64,000 nt of DNA. Source: Gammaproteobacteria bacterium. Its GTDB lineage: Bacteria; Pseudomonadota; Gammaproteobacteria; Steroidobacterales; Woeseiaceae. The translations under genes were made by a program, and so were the position numbers. Under the pieces are notes generated by a model. The model was given only the letters and a program-made list of their open reading frames with translations, had not been told where the DNA came from and did no database searches. Positions 41,091 to 50,563 of the stretch are shown here, one piece after another (the first letter of the stretch is position 1; each line of letters begins with the position of its first letter). The DNA lies in the NCBI GenBank assembly GCA_029862045.1, contig JAOTYE010000004.1:62001-126000 (forward strand), written 5' to 3'.

Positions 41091-41759
41091 ATGGAATTCA
41101 GAGGGCCGGAGACAGCGGACTTTTGCAACGTTCAAGCGATGAATCAGGCGTTCCTGAAGCGCATGCGTGGCTCGACATCGGGCAGGGAACTGCGGCAACA
41201 GATGGTGGGAACGGCAGCTCCGATGATCCGTGGTCTCACCGATTTGCAGATCAAACGACTGTCAGCAACGCCATTCCTGCTGTTGTCCCTGCGGGAGCGC
41301 GACGAGGACTACTGGAGCTTCCTCACAAATCACGACTCGAACGGTGATTTGCTCATTGCGCCTGACCTGGGCTTCGAATCCAGCCAGCTGGCAGCAGCCA
41401 GTCTCGCGTTCTTGTGGCAACTTGCGCGGCGAAATCCGTACGCTGCGCGCCTCGTCTCCGGCGCCACGCTCAACTGGTGTGAGCAACTCGCTGAGTGCAC
41501 GCTGTTTCAACTGTTGCAGCGCACGGTCGGGCGCGGCGATTTGTTGCGGCCGCGTCGCCCTGACGATGCTGAGTTCTGGCACAAACTGCTCGGACCCGGA
41601 CTGAGTTCCGAGCAGGAGGTGCGCAGGGCTGCGCAGTTGTCCGCTCTGCAATCAATCCTGACGGAGGACCCGGTCACACGCTATCGTGCAGTACGCGCAG
41701 CGGCGTGCAACGCTTCGGTGCCGTCACTTCGTGTTGCCGAAAAACGCGATCGACCATGA
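41091..41759 (+). CDS. Hypothetical protein divergent from flhC
   Basis: A 222-residue, probably cytoplasmic protein I do not recognise. ATG 41091 follows GGGAGG by six bases. No signal peptide, membrane helix or metal cluster is visible. It is predominantly helical: ASLAFLWQLARRNPYAARLVSGATLNWCEQLAECTLFQLLQ is the most conserved-looking core. It shares a short divergent promoter region with the orphan FlhC. That spacing suggests a regulatory or partner relationship, possibly standing in for the missing FlhD. That is speculation; fold prediction would be needed. Confidence 0.7.
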   Translation: MEFRGPETADFCNVQAMNQAFLKRMRGSTSGRELRQQMVGTAAPMIRGLTDLQIKRLSATPFLLLSLRERDEDYWSFLTNHDSNGDLLIAPDLGFESSQLAAASLAFLWQLARRNPYAARLVSGATLNWCEQLAECTLFQLLQRTVGRGDLLRPRRPDDAEFWHKLLGPGLSSEQEVRRAAQLSALQSILTEDPVTRYRAVRAAACNASVPSLRVAEKRDRP

Positions 41760-41813
41760 TCCTGGCAGCCAGTGTGACGCTGCGTCGACGGCATGGTTAC
41801 AATACCCGGCCTT

Positions 41814-42755
41814 ATGCAAGCCCTGTCCACAAGCAACCTCACCAAGACCTATGCCAACGGCAACCAGGCGCTCAAGGGAATCAACTTCTCGGTTGAGGCC
41901 GGCGACTTCTATGCGCTCCTCGGGCCGAACGGTGCGGGCAAGACGACGGCAATTGGCATCATTAGCTCACTCGTCAACAAGTCCGGTGGCGAGGTTGAGA
42001 TCTTCGGTCACAATATCGACACGAATCTCGAGGCAGCAAAGTCCTGCATCGGACTTGTTCCCCAGGAGATCAATCTGAATCTGTGGGAGAGTGTGCACAA
42101 CGTCGTTCTGAATCAGGCCGGTTATTACGGACTCGCCCGTCGACTCGCAGGTGCGCGGACCGAAAAGTATTTACGTGCCTTGCGTCTCTGGGACCGCCGC
42201 GACGACCAGGCGAGAAGCCTGTCGGGCGGCATGAAACGTCGCCTGATGATCGCGCGAGCGTTGGTGCACGAACCCAAGCTGTTGATTCTCGATGAGCCCA
42301 CCGCCGGAGTCGACATCGAGATTCGACGTTCCATGTGGGAATTCCTGCGCGCTATCAATGCGGCCGGCACGACAATCATCCTGACGACGCATTACCTTGA
42401 AGAGGCTGAGTCGCTGTGCCGGCACGTGGCGATCATCGACGAAGGCAAGATCATTGAAGACGCACCGATGAGTACGGTGCTCAGAAAGCTGCAACGCGAG
42501 GTTTTTGTGCTGAGTCTTGCTGAGCCGTTAACTGAAGCGCCCGAGCTCAATGGTTTCGAGACGGTCCTGCGTGATGATTGCGAACTCGAAGTCGACAAGG
42601 GACCGGCGGTAAACCTCAACGACCTCTTCGCGCAGCTGAACAAACGCAACATCGAGGTTGTGAGCCTGCGTAACAAAGCCAATCGTCTCGAGGAACTGTT
42701 CATGCGGCTCGTCGAAAAAAAGCAGGACGGATTCAAAGAGATGGTGGGTCAGTGA
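41814..42755 (+). CDS. ABC-2 type transporter ATPase, YadG family
   Basis: A 313-residue ATPase with Walker A GPNGAGKTTAIG, signature LSGGMKRRLMIARALVHEP, Walker B LLILDEPTAGVDIEIR and switch His in TTHYLEEAE. The C-terminal extension of about 90 residues is typical of the YadG/CcmA-like drug and polysaccharide exporters. ATG 41814 is preferred over the start seven codons upstream. Its stop overlaps the GTG start of the permease gene. Confidence 0.93.
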   Translation: MQALSTSNLTKTYANGNQALKGINFSVEAGDFYALLGPNGAGKTTAIGIISSLVNKSGGEVEIFGHNIDTNLEAAKSCIGLVPQEINLNLWESVHNVVLNQAGYYGLARRLAGARTEKYLRALRLWDRRDDQARSLSGGMKRRLMIARALVHEPKLLILDEPTAGVDIEIRRSMWEFLRAINAAGTTIILTTHYLEEAESLCRHVAIIDEGKIIEDAPMSTVLRKLQREVFVLSLAEPLTEAPELNGFETVLRDDCELEVDKGPAVNLNDLFAQLNKRNIEVVSLRNKANRLEELFMRLVEKKQDGFKEMVGQ

Positions 42756-43525
42756 ATGTCGCTCTGAATCTCGTCGCGATGAAGACCATCGTGCGCAAGG
42801 AAATCGTACGCGTGCTGCGCATCTGGGTACAGACGATCGTGCCACCCGCGATCACAATGACCTTGTACTTCATAATTTTCGGCAATCTGATTGGCCGGCG
42901 AATCGGCACCATGGATGGCTTCGACTACATGCAATACATTGCGCCCGGCCTCATCATGATGTCGGTCATCACGAACTCCTATGGCAACGTCGTGTCGTCA
43001 TTTTTCGGCGCCAAGTTCGGACGCCACCTCGAGGAGATGCTCGTGTCACCCATGTCGAATGCGACGATCATCATCGGGCATGTGGCGGGTGGCGTGTTGC
43101 GTGGTGTCCTTGTCGGACTGCTCGTCACGATCATTGCGCTGTTCTTTACGAAACTCGAAGTGCGTCACCCATTCATTACGATCTCGATCGTGCTGCTGTC
43201 ATCAGTCGTTTTCGCACTCGCCGGATTTATTAACGCTGTGTACGCGAAGAAGTTCGACGACATCTCGATTGTTCCGACCTTCGTTCTGACGCCGCTGACC
43301 TATCTCGGCGGTGTGTTTTACTCGATATCCTTGTTGCCAGACTTCTGGCAAAAGGTGTCACTTGCGAACCCGATTCTGTACATGGTGAACGCCTTCCGTT
43401 ACGGCATCCTCGGTACGTCAGACATCGACATTGGCACGGCTTATGCGATCCTGCTGATTTTCGTCATCGTGCTGTTCACCGCCTGTCAGCAACTGATGCA
43501 CCGTGGCGTCGGCATCCGGGAATAA
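42752..43525 (+). CDS. ABC-2 type permease, YadH family
   Basis: A 257-residue inner-membrane permease with six predicted helices. It carries the ABC-2 signature region (ISIVPTFVLTPLTYLGGVFYSISLLPDFWQK) and NPILYMVNAFRYGILG. GTG 42752 overlaps the ATPase stop, giving translational coupling. YadGH pairs are abundant but substrates are mostly unknown; the E. coli pair is uncharacterised. Confidence 0.92.
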   Translation: MNVALNLVAMKTIVRKEIVRVLRIWVQTIVPPAITMTLYFIIFGNLIGRRIGTMDGFDYMQYIAPGLIMMSVITNSYGNVVSSFFGAKFGRHLEEMLVSPMSNATIIIGHVAGGVLRGVLVGLLVTIIALFFTKLEVRHPFITISIVLLSSVVFALAGFINAVYAKKFDDISIVPTFVLTPLTYLGGVFYSISLLPDFWQKVSLANPILYMVNAFRYGILGTSDIDIGTAYAILLIFVIVLFTACQQLMHRGVGIRE

Positions 43526-43527
43526 TC

Positions 43528-44199
43528 ATGTGCGGTCGCTTCGCGTTCTATTCACCAGCTGAAGCAACCGCTGCGCTATTCGGTGCGTCCGGATCGCTGG
43601 ATGCGAAACCACGCTACAACATCGCACCAACCCAGGACGTCGCGGCAATTCGCAGTGACGAAGAAGGCGCTCGTGAACTGACGTCGCTACGTTGGGGGTT
43701 GATACCATTCTGGGCCAAGGACCCATCAATCGGTAACCGGATGATCAACGCGAGGGCTGAGACTGTGGCGGAGAAACCGTCATTTCGTGCGGCCTACCGC
43801 AGACGTCGTTGCCTGGTGCTGGCAGATGGCTTTTACGAATGGCACAAGGACGCTGCGGGAAAGACACCGTATTTTATTTCGCGGGCAGACAACGTACCGT
43901 TCGCTTTCGCGGGGCTGTGGGAAAACTGGCAAAGCAAGGAAAGCGACGAGTCCATACAGAGTACGACACTGATCACCGCCGCCGCGAATGATTTCATGGC
44001 GTCGTTGCACCATCGCATGCCCGTCATTCTCGAAGCAGAAACCGCAAATCGCTGGCTCGCGGGCGACGATGACGTAATCGAATTCGCGATAAGCCATGGT
44101 CCCAGGCTCAAGGCCTGGCCAGTCGATCGGCGCGTGAATAACGCCCGTAACGAGGGCGAGGATCTTATCGATGCGGCCGGCGAAGTACTCGAGTCCTAG
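43528..44199 (+). CDS. yedK: SOS response-associated peptidase YedK/HMCES
   Basis: A 223-residue SRAP protein that shields abasic sites in single-stranded DNA by a covalent thiazolidine link. Met is removed to expose Cys2 in MCGRFAFYS. YNIAPTQDVAAI, RRRCLVLADGFYEWHKD (catalytic Glu) and LHHRMPVIL (His) complete the active site. It starts two bases after the YadH-type permease stop and overlaps the next, convergent gene by four bases. Confidence 0.95.
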   Translation: MCGRFAFYSPAEATAALFGASGSLDAKPRYNIAPTQDVAAIRSDEEGARELTSLRWGLIPFWAKDPSIGNRMINARAETVAEKPSFRAAYRRRRCLVLADGFYEWHKDAAGKTPYFISRADNVPFAFAGLWENWQSKESDESIQSTTLITAAANDFMASLHHRMPVILEAETANRWLAGDDDVIEFAISHGPRLKAWPVDRRVNNARNEGEDLIDAAGEVLES

Positions 44200-46034
44200 C
44201 CAGCAGCCGGCGCGGCGTAAGGCTGCGCGGCGACGAGTAAGGTGCCGGGCCCGCCATGCACGCCCAGCCCGGCACCGAGGCTTGTCGTCGACAAGTGTTC
44301 TATTTGAGGAAGGAGTTCGCGCAGCGAACGCTCGAACTCGGCGGCGTCATCAGGACAAACGGCGTGAGCAATTGCGATGTTCAGCGCTGGATATTTGCTG
44401 ATGCGGCGCGCAACGTGGCGCGCGAATCTCGCAATGCGATTTTGCTTACCAAGAAAAAAACTGCCGGCGGCAATACGGCCATCGGTCGTGGTGCGAACAA
44501 TCGGCGTCAGCCGCAGCAGTTCCGCAACCGTCTTCACCCAGCGAGGCAGGCGACCGCCACGAACGGCATAGTGCAGGTCATTCAGCAGTGCAAAGGTATG
44601 TGTTTTCGGCACTAACGCTTCGACCGCGGCAATAGTCTCCTCGGCACTGAGTCCGGCTGACGCGCATTCGGCGGCAAATACGACCAGTTGTCCCTGGCCC
44701 AGTGACGCGTTGAATGAGTTGATGACATGAATACGGCCCGGCGCATTCGTCCGTGCCGCCGCGGATCGCGCAGCCTCATACGTGCCGCTGGCGGTGGCGG
44801 TGAGATTGATCGAAATCACATCGGCGAAATGACTCGCCAAAAACTGGAACTGGCGCCGAAAATCACCCGGGGCGGGCTGCGATGTTGTCGGATGGCTTGG
44901 ATTCGTGGCGAGTTCTGAAAAAAACTCTTCTGCTGTGATGCTGACCTTGTCGAGATAACCGCGATCACCGAATTGAATGCGGCAGGGAACCATGTGAATG
45001 TCGAGGCGCTCCATGTCTTCATCGGCGATGTCGGCAGCTGAGTCGGTAATGACCGCGAACTTCTTTGTCGCATCGTGACTGCTGTGAGTTTGTCGATGCA
45101 TGTCGTCAGCTTTCTCAGAACTCACATCGCCGTACAGGCGACCGGTATCGAATACGTCTTCGGGATCATTGACGTGCACGTGAATCCTGGCTTTGCGTTT
45201 TGTGCCGGCCAGTACGAGCGAATCACCGAGTTCCGACAATGCCTCACGTAGTTTGCGGCGGTCGATATCGGTTCCGGTCACGATGCACTCCGTGCAGTAG
45301 CGATATTCGGAGTCGTCAGCAGAGCCGACAGTCAGCACAGGCGACTCATCACCTCGCAGCACCGAAAGGTCGGGTTCTGCTGCTATTCGACCGTGCAGAA
45401 TATATTCGTGCATGCCCTCGATGAGTGCGACAAACCCCCTGGCACCGGCATCGACAACACCGGCTTTGCGCAGCACGTCGAGTTGCTCCGTCGTTGCAGC
45501 GAGAGCGTCGCTGGCGCGTCGCAATGCGGCCGTCATAAGTGCCGGAAACTCGCTATTGCCAGGGCTGTCTCGGGCATCGCCGACTTGTATTGCAATGGTC
45601 TGCGCGAATGCCGCAATGACCGACAGGATCGTACCCTCGCGCGGTTTCGATAGCGCATCGTGAGCGTACTCATTGCCCTGACTGATCGCTTTGCTGAACG
45701 TATACGTCGTGAACCGGGTCAGTTCACCCGCCGAATCGCTGACCCCCTGGAAGAATTGCGCGACGATCGCTCCCGAGTTACCGCGCGCTCCATCGAGCAG
45801 TGCATCTGCTATTGCGGCCAGCAGGGTGCCGAGGTGCTTTTCGCCCGGGCGGGTCAGTACCGCAAGCGCTGCCCCAAGAGACAAACTCAGGTTCGTTCCC
45901 GTATCGCCATCTGCGACAGGGAACACGTTGATGCGATTCAGGTAGTCCTGTTCGTCGATGACGCGGTGTATGCCCGACACCAGCGCGTTGGCGAGGGCGT
46001 CGCCATCGAGATAATTTGTAACAACGTCAGGCAA
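44196..46034 (-). CDS. DAK2-DegV fusion, fatty acid kinase-like
   Basis: A 612-residue fusion. Residues 1-205 are a DAK2/FakA ATP-binding domain: NRINVFPVADGDTGTNL with the metal-binding Asps, LLDGARGNSGAIVAQFF and KAGVVDAGARGF. Residues about 240-320 match the FakA middle domain (YRYCTECIVTG, GDSLVLAG, ARIHVHVNDP). From 335 a DegV/FakB domain starts at KKFAVITDSAAD and contains NLTATASGTYEAA, the fatty-acid-binding Thr/Ser loop. FakA and FakB are usually separate and phosphorylate exogenous fatty acids; here kinase and lipid carrier share a chain, and FakA's own C-terminal domain is missing. Confidence 0.88.
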   Translation of the reverse strand: MPDVVTNYLDGDALANALVSGIHRVIDEQDYLNRINVFPVADGDTGTNLSLSLGAALAVLTRPGEKHLGTLLAAIADALLDGARGNSGAIVAQFFQGVSDSAGELTRFTTYTFSKAISQGNEYAHDALSKPREGTILSVIAAFAQTIAIQVGDARDSPGNSEFPALMTAALRRASDALAATTEQLDVLRKAGVVDAGARGFVALIEGMHEYILHGRIAAEPDLSVLRGDESPVLTVGSADDSEYRYCTECIVTGTDIDRRKLREALSELGDSLVLAGTKRKARIHVHVNDPEDVFDTGRLYGDVSSEKADDMHRQTHSSHDATKKFAVITDSAADIADEDMERLDIHMVPCRIQFGDRGYLDKVSITAEEFFSELATNPSHPTTSQPAPGDFRRQFQFLASHFADVISINLTATASGTYEAARSAAARTNAPGRIHVINSFNASLGQGQLVVFAAECASAGLSAEETIAAVEALVPKTHTFALLNDLHYAVRGGRLPRWVKTVAELLRLTPIVRTTTDGRIAAGSFFLGKQNRIARFARHVARRISKYPALNIAIAHAVCPDDAAEFERSLRELLPQIEHLSTTSLGAGLGVHGGPGTLLVAAQPYAAPAAG

Positions 46035-46042
46035 GGGCGCCG

Positions 46043-46639
46043 CTACTCGCGCGGCAGCAGAAACGTTGTTCCCTGATGCTCGAGAATGACGCCCTCGGTC
46101 GTGATCTCGACCACGACAGGGCCCTCGTCCAGCTCTGACCGTTCGCGATGCTTCACCATATTGATGAAGACGAAGCGCTCCGCCGGGTTGTCGCTGTAGA
46201 CATGGATATCGAGGTGCAGGTCCGTGATCTGCAGGGTACCGTTGGCGCGAACCTCATCGATCGACAGCACTCGCTCGTTGGCCGACACGGTCCTTGGCCT
46301 GGGCACGGTTTGCTGCGCTGGCTCGGTCGCCGTCGGCACCGCAGGTTCCGGCTGATTCTGCTTCGCTTCTGCGATGCGCTCTCGAAAAGTCGGTTCACCG
46401 ACCTGCGCTTCGTCGCCAGGTGGCGCATCGAGAGCTGCGACATCTTCTGTGGACTTGTCGGGGCGCAGCAGAATGCCGAGCAAGAAGGCGATGTTCACGG
46501 CAAGCAGCAAAGCAAGAATCCAAAGCCATTTGAATGACTGATGATTACCCGAACTGGACGGCACGTTGGCGAATTCAGCGCCCGCCTGCTCCTGACGTTC
46601 CGTTTCAGATTTTTTCAATGCATCGAGGATAAAAGACAT
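46043..46639 (-). CDS. gspB: Type II secretion assembly protein GspB
   Basis: A 198-residue membrane protein. The cytoplasmic start MSFILDALKKSETERQ is the conserved GspB signature; one helix (about 37-57, WLWILALLLAVNIAFLLGILL) follows; then a Pro/Glu-rich linker and the periplasmic GspB domain (SIDEVRANGTLQITDLHLDIHVYSDNP). With GspA it helps assemble the secretin GspD in the outer membrane through the peptidoglycan. It starts three bases after the gspA stop. Confidence 0.92.
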   Translation of the reverse strand: MSFILDALKKSETERQEQAGAEFANVPSSSGNHQSFKWLWILALLLAVNIAFLLGILLRPDKSTEDVAALDAPPGDEAQVGEPTFRERIAEAKQNQPEPAVPTATEPAQQTVPRPRTVSANERVLSIDEVRANGTLQITDLHLDIHVYSDNPAERFVFINMVKHRERSELDEGPVVVEITTEGVILEHQGTTFLLPRE

Positions 46640-46642
46640 GCG

Positions 46643-48286
46643 CTACTCCTGAGCCAATCGCGGGACTGTCAGTCGCGGCGTATTGTCGGGCGCGAGAAGC
46701 GTATTGATGATGATCTGTGTCTGATGCCCGGCCAGTCCATCTACGCTAAGTCGATGGTCGCGCTGGAACGCGCGCACCTGTTCCTGCAACTCTGCGTCAA
46801 ATATGTTGGAATTCGCTGCCGTCGTCTGATACCGATCGTCAATCGCTGCCAGGCTTTGCCGTAACCATACGACGTTCGCACCGCGCGATCCGGGACCCAG
46901 CGCCATCGAAGCGCCATTGGGCGGGCGCCACAACAGCATGTATTGACCGAACCACATATCCGAGACATCGGCGAGTTCGTGCGTGACCGTGACGCCACCG
47001 ATGGACAGTTCGGCCATCTCCCCTTCGATAGCCGTGAGTACAACGTTGTGCGTTGCGCCTTGGTGGTCGATTAGCGTCAATACCGCAGGACGGTCGTATT
47101 GCCTGAGGCCGCTCCAGGATCCACGCTGGAAAAGGCACTCGTAGCCGGCGGCTGCAGCTTGCGAGCAACCCGTTGCATCACTGCGATACTCGAGGCCCCA
47201 GCGCTGCAGCAAGGTGATGAGCGCCGCTTCCTTGTTGGTGAGGTCGCCGGCGACTTGTAGCTGCGCATCCAGTGACACCTCCGGCTCCGGCTCGGGCGCA
47301 ACGACCACTGGTTCCGTGTCTGGCTGCGGCGCCGCCAGCGCGACCGGCGGATCGATGTTGTGGTCGATAATCTCGCGGCGCTCGTCCAGCGCCGACAGAA
47401 AGCCTGCGGCGATGACGGCAGTTGCCGCAATACCGAATACCGGTATGGCCCACCGCAACCAGGACACGGCATCTGGTTTACCCCTGATCTCTGCAGCTGC
47501 GCGCCTGACCATGCGGCGATTGACGCGCCGGTTTTCGCTGCTGTAGGCGCCAAGCAAAGCGCGGTCACAGATGACATTGATGAGCCGCGGCACACCCTGG
47601 GACAAGCGAAATACTTCGCGCTTTGCCCCGGCATCGAATACTTCTCCGAGCGCGCCGGCAACTTTGAGCCGGTGTTCGATGTACTGCGCTGTTTCGTCGC
47701 GTGACAACGGTTCGAGGTGATAGCGACCCGTGATTCTCTGCGCGAGCTGACGCAAGTCGTTTCTGGCCAGCACGTCACGCAGTTCCGGTTGGCCAATCAG
47801 AATGATTTGCAGGAGTTTTTGTTTCGCGGTCTCGAGATTCGTCAGCAATCTGACTTCTTCGAGAACATCGGGCGCAAGATTCTGCGCCTCGTCCATTACC
47901 AAGATCGTACGCCTGCCGTCTGCATGGGTGTCGAGCAGGTGCTGATTCAGCGAGTCAATCAGCGCTTTGATGCTGCCTTTTTCCGCGGGCACGGTGACGC
48001 CAAGTTCTTCACAGATCGTGGCCAGGAATTCGCGTGCCGACAGTTGCGGGTTCAGGACGACGGCAACCTCGGCGTTGGCGGGCATGCGATTCAGGAGCAG
48101 AGTGCGGACAAGCGTCGTCTTGCCCGTGCCCACTTCGCCCGTAAGCTGCATGAAGCCGCCACTTTCTGTAACGCCGTAAACCAGGTGTGCGAGCGCCTCG
48201 CCATGGCGCTCACTCATGAACAGATAACGCGGGTCGGGCGTTATGGAAAACGGCTTCTCATTCAGACCAAAAAAGCTTGTGTACAT
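46643..48286 (-). CDS. gspA: Type II secretion ATPase GspA/ExeA
   Basis: A 547-residue protein. MYTSFFGLNEKPFSITPDPRYLF is the ExeA start signature. The AAA domain has Walker A TGEVGTGKTTLVR and Walker B ILVMDEAQNL. One helix lies near 275-295. The periplasmic part contains a C39-peptidase-like domain and a C-terminal peptidoglycan-binding domain (VRAFQRDHRLSVDGLAGHQT). ATG 48286 is chosen although the frame runs 180 codons further upstream, because homology begins at MYTSFF. No other gsp genes lie in the window. Confidence 0.93.
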   Translation of the reverse strand: MYTSFFGLNEKPFSITPDPRYLFMSERHGEALAHLVYGVTESGGFMQLTGEVGTGKTTLVRTLLLNRMPANAEVAVVLNPQLSAREFLATICEELGVTVPAEKGSIKALIDSLNQHLLDTHADGRRTILVMDEAQNLAPDVLEEVRLLTNLETAKQKLLQIILIGQPELRDVLARNDLRQLAQRITGRYHLEPLSRDETAQYIEHRLKVAGALGEVFDAGAKREVFRLSQGVPRLINVICDRALLGAYSSENRRVNRRMVRRAAAEIRGKPDAVSWLRWAIPVFGIAATAVIAAGFLSALDERREIIDHNIDPPVALAAPQPDTEPVVVAPEPEPEVSLDAQLQVAGDLTNKEAALITLLQRWGLEYRSDATGCSQAAAAGYECLFQRGSWSGLRQYDRPAVLTLIDHQGATHNVVLTAIEGEMAELSIGGVTVTHELADVSDMWFGQYMLLWRPPNGASMALGPGSRGANVVWLRQSLAAIDDRYQTTAANSNIFDAELQEQVRAFQRDHRLSVDGLAGHQTQIIINTLLAPDNTPRLTVPRLAQE

Positions 48287-48338
48287 TATTCTTCGCTGCA
48301 GCTCTGGCCATCGTTCCGGGCCCTCAATTCTACATGAC

Positions 48339-49511
48339 TCAGGGCCTGTCCAGCGTCCTTGCACGGCCAACCGACAGATTGCCGAAGCGGTCGCGGATGT
48401 CATCGACAGTCTGATCGACCGCGCCTGGCGCGGGGCCAGCTGCATCGGCGAACAGATCCTGCTGCTCCGCCGGAGAAAGCTTGCTACCGCCGACGCCGAG
48501 CAGCCGAATGCGCGTGCCGGGGTTTTTTTCGAGCCAGTTTCCGAGCAGCTTGCATGCGACCTGATAGATCTGGTCCGTGTTATTGATGGGGGGATGCAGG
48601 CTCTTTTGTCGTGTAAAGGTCTGAAAATCGGACTGCCGGATCTTGATCTGTACAGTCCCGGCCTGAAGTTTCGATTTGCGCAGTCGGCGCGCCGTCGTCT
48701 CTGACAAGCGCAGCAACTCTCGCTCCATGTCACCACGAGCACTGAGGTCGACGTCATAGGTTTCCTCTGCGCTGATCGATTTCTCGTCGCGAGATGCGAC
48801 AACCGGGCGGTTGTCGATACCTGCCGCACGCTCTCGGGTGCGTTGCGCGAACCGGCCGAACACGGATTCGAGATCCCGATCCGGGGCGAGGCGAAGATCA
48901 GCGATGCTGCGGATGTTGATCTGTTTCAGGCGAGTGAGAGTTTGGCGGCCGATTCCCGGAATCACTGCGACGGACAGCGGGTCGAGCTTTTCGCGGCAAT
49001 TGTCCCGTGTGATGACGACAAGTCCATCGGGTTTGTCCAGATCTGACGCGATCTTCGCGACGAGTTTGTTCTCCGCGACGCCGACCGACGCGGTCAGATT
49101 TGTTTGCTCGCGAATGGTTTTCTTGATGCGGTTTGCTATCTCCACTCCCGACCCATGCAGATTGCGGCTTGCAGATACATCGAGAAACGCCTCGTCGAGC
49201 GAAAGTCCCTCGACGACCGGGGTGAACTCGCGAAAGATCGCAAAGATTTCCTTTGACACTGCCTGGTAATGAGACATTCGTGGTGTAACTCGAATCAGGT
49301 CCGGACAGCGACGTATTGCATCGGCCATCGGCATCGCCGAGCGCACACCGAACTTGCGAACTTCATAGCTGGCCGCTGCAACGACGCCGCGGTTGCTGCC
49401 GCCACCCACAACGACGGGCTTGCCGCGCAACTCCGGGTTGTCTCTTTGCTCGACGGACGCGTAGAACGCATCCATGTCGACATGCAGAATTGTGCGAGCT
49501 GCCGCGGTCAC
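48339..49511 (-). CDS. dinB: DNA polymerase IV
   Basis: A 390-residue Y-family translesion polymerase. Catalytic motifs are ILHVDMDAFYASVEQ and GLSLDEAFLDV (Asp-Glu). HhH-like PGIGRQTLTRLKQ and a little-finger domain follow. The C-terminal tail (LFADAAGPAPG...) lacks a clear clamp-binding QL-x-LF but has QQDLFAD, which could serve as one. GTG 49511 is used: it lies two bases after the ispA stop, and ATG is not available before the DMDAF motif at a sensible distance. Confidence 0.95.
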   Translation of the reverse strand: MTAAARTILHVDMDAFYASVEQRDNPELRGKPVVVGGGSNRGVVAAASYEVRKFGVRSAMPMADAIRRCPDLIRVTPRMSHYQAVSKEIFAIFREFTPVVEGLSLDEAFLDVSASRNLHGSGVEIANRIKKTIREQTNLTASVGVAENKLVAKIASDLDKPDGLVVITRDNCREKLDPLSVAVIPGIGRQTLTRLKQINIRSIADLRLAPDRDLESVFGRFAQRTRERAAGIDNRPVVASRDEKSISAEETYDVDLSARGDMERELLRLSETTARRLRKSKLQAGTVQIKIRQSDFQTFTRQKSLHPPINNTDQIYQVACKLLGNWLEKNPGTRIRLLGVGGSKLSPAEQQDLFADAAGPAPGAVDQTVDDIRDRFGNLSVGRARTLDRP

Positions 49512-49512
49512 G

Positions 49513-50415
49513 CTAATGGCCGCGCTCGACGATATAACGGGCAAGCCAGCGCAGAGGCTCGGCGTCGTTGCCCAAATCGTCGAGTTGTTCCAGCGCGTTG
49601 CTCAGCAGACTCTCGCAGCGCGCACGCGCAGCGTCGATACCGACAAGGTCAGGATAGGTTGCCTTGCCAAGGCGCTGATCGGCGCCGGCCGTTTTGCCGA
49701 TGACCTCTGTCTTGCCCTCGACGTCGAGTATGTCGTCCTTGATCTGAAATGCGATGCCGATAGTGCGACCGAAAGCGTCAATCGCGGACGCACGATCGTT
49801 TGCAAGGTCGTCGCTCAAATAGGCGGCTGAGACGACCGCCGCATGAATTAGCGCGCCGGTCTTGAGTGAGTACATGTGTTCGATCTCTTCGGCAGAGAGC
49901 GCGCGCCCTTCGGCTGCGAGGTCCATCGATTGTCCACCAGTCATGCCGATCGATCCACAAGCGTCGGCGACGAGCTTCACGAGTTTGTTGCGGATCACCG
50001 GAGTAACGTCACTGATGTTGGCGAGTACGCTGAACGCAAGTGGCTGCAGGGCGTCGGCGGCAAGGATCGCAGTGGCCTCATCGAACTGACGGTGCAACGT
50101 AGGTTTGCCGCGGCGCAAGTCATCGTCGTCCATCGCCGGCAGGTCATCGTGAACCAGCGAGAATGCGTGAATCAACTCGATCGCAGCGGCGGGAGCATCA
50201 AGGACTTGTTGCGCCAGGCCGAGGCATTCTCCGGTCGCGTACACAAGCAAAGGCCGGACTCGCTTGCCACCGTTGAAGACGGCGTAGCGCATCGCATCGT
50301 GCAGGCGTCTCGGCGGCTGGGTGGCCGGTGGCAGGATCTCATCGAGCCTCACCGCCACGCGCTCCGTGTAGTACGCAATGCGCTTGTCAAACGCTGCTGA
50401 CAAAGGGTTATGCAC
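49513..50415 (-). CDS. ispA: Polyprenyl/farnesyl diphosphate synthase
   Basis: A 300-residue trans-prenyltransferase that condenses IPP with DMAPP/GPP. First Asp-rich motif DDLPAMDDDDLRRGKPT with the two-residue insertion typical of bacterial short-chain synthases; second motif FQIKDDILD; GGKRVRPLLVY near the start. The short chain length fits FPP or GPP synthase rather than long-chain forms. It is divergent from mvaD and so sits at the product end of the mevalonate cluster. Confidence 0.94.
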   Translation of the reverse strand: MHNPLSAAFDKRIAYYTERVAVRLDEILPPATQPPRRLHDAMRYAVFNGGKRVRPLLVYATGECLGLAQQVLDAPAAAIELIHAFSLVHDDLPAMDDDDLRRGKPTLHRQFDEATAILAADALQPLAFSVLANISDVTPVIRNKLVKLVADACGSIGMTGGQSMDLAAEGRALSAEEIEHMYSLKTGALIHAAVVSAAYLSDDLANDRASAIDAFGRTIGIAFQIKDDILDVEGKTEVIGKTAGADQRLGKATYPDLVGIDAARARCESLLSNALEQLDDLGNDAEPLRWLARYIVERGH

Positions 50416-50563
50416 CGTGATTACCAGGGTCGTGTAGCGTACACGGAATTGAGGCCCGTGCGCAGCACGGTCGTAATATCAGGCAAGGATCGAGGATTCC
50501 TGACGAGGACTGTGCGCCGGGCTAGGCTATAATTCGCGTCCCTTTTGCGCATCGAAGAAGCCA
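50416..50563. promoter_or_regulatory. Divergent promoter region ispA / mevalonate operon
   Basis: A 148-bp gap. CGTGTAGCGTACACG (50431-50445) is a perfect 6-bp-arm palindrome close to the ispA start. For the rightward operon TATAAT at 50528-50533 is a perfect -10 hexamer; no good -35 lies at 17 bp, so an activator may be needed. GAAGAAG precedes the mvaD ATG. The palindrome is a possible operator shared by the isoprenoid genes. Confidence 0.5.

Noticed and set aside
48287-48829. A 181-residue N-terminal extension of GspA.
   Set aside because: Antisense to dinB coding sequence and lacking family similarity; GspA homology starts at MYTSFF.
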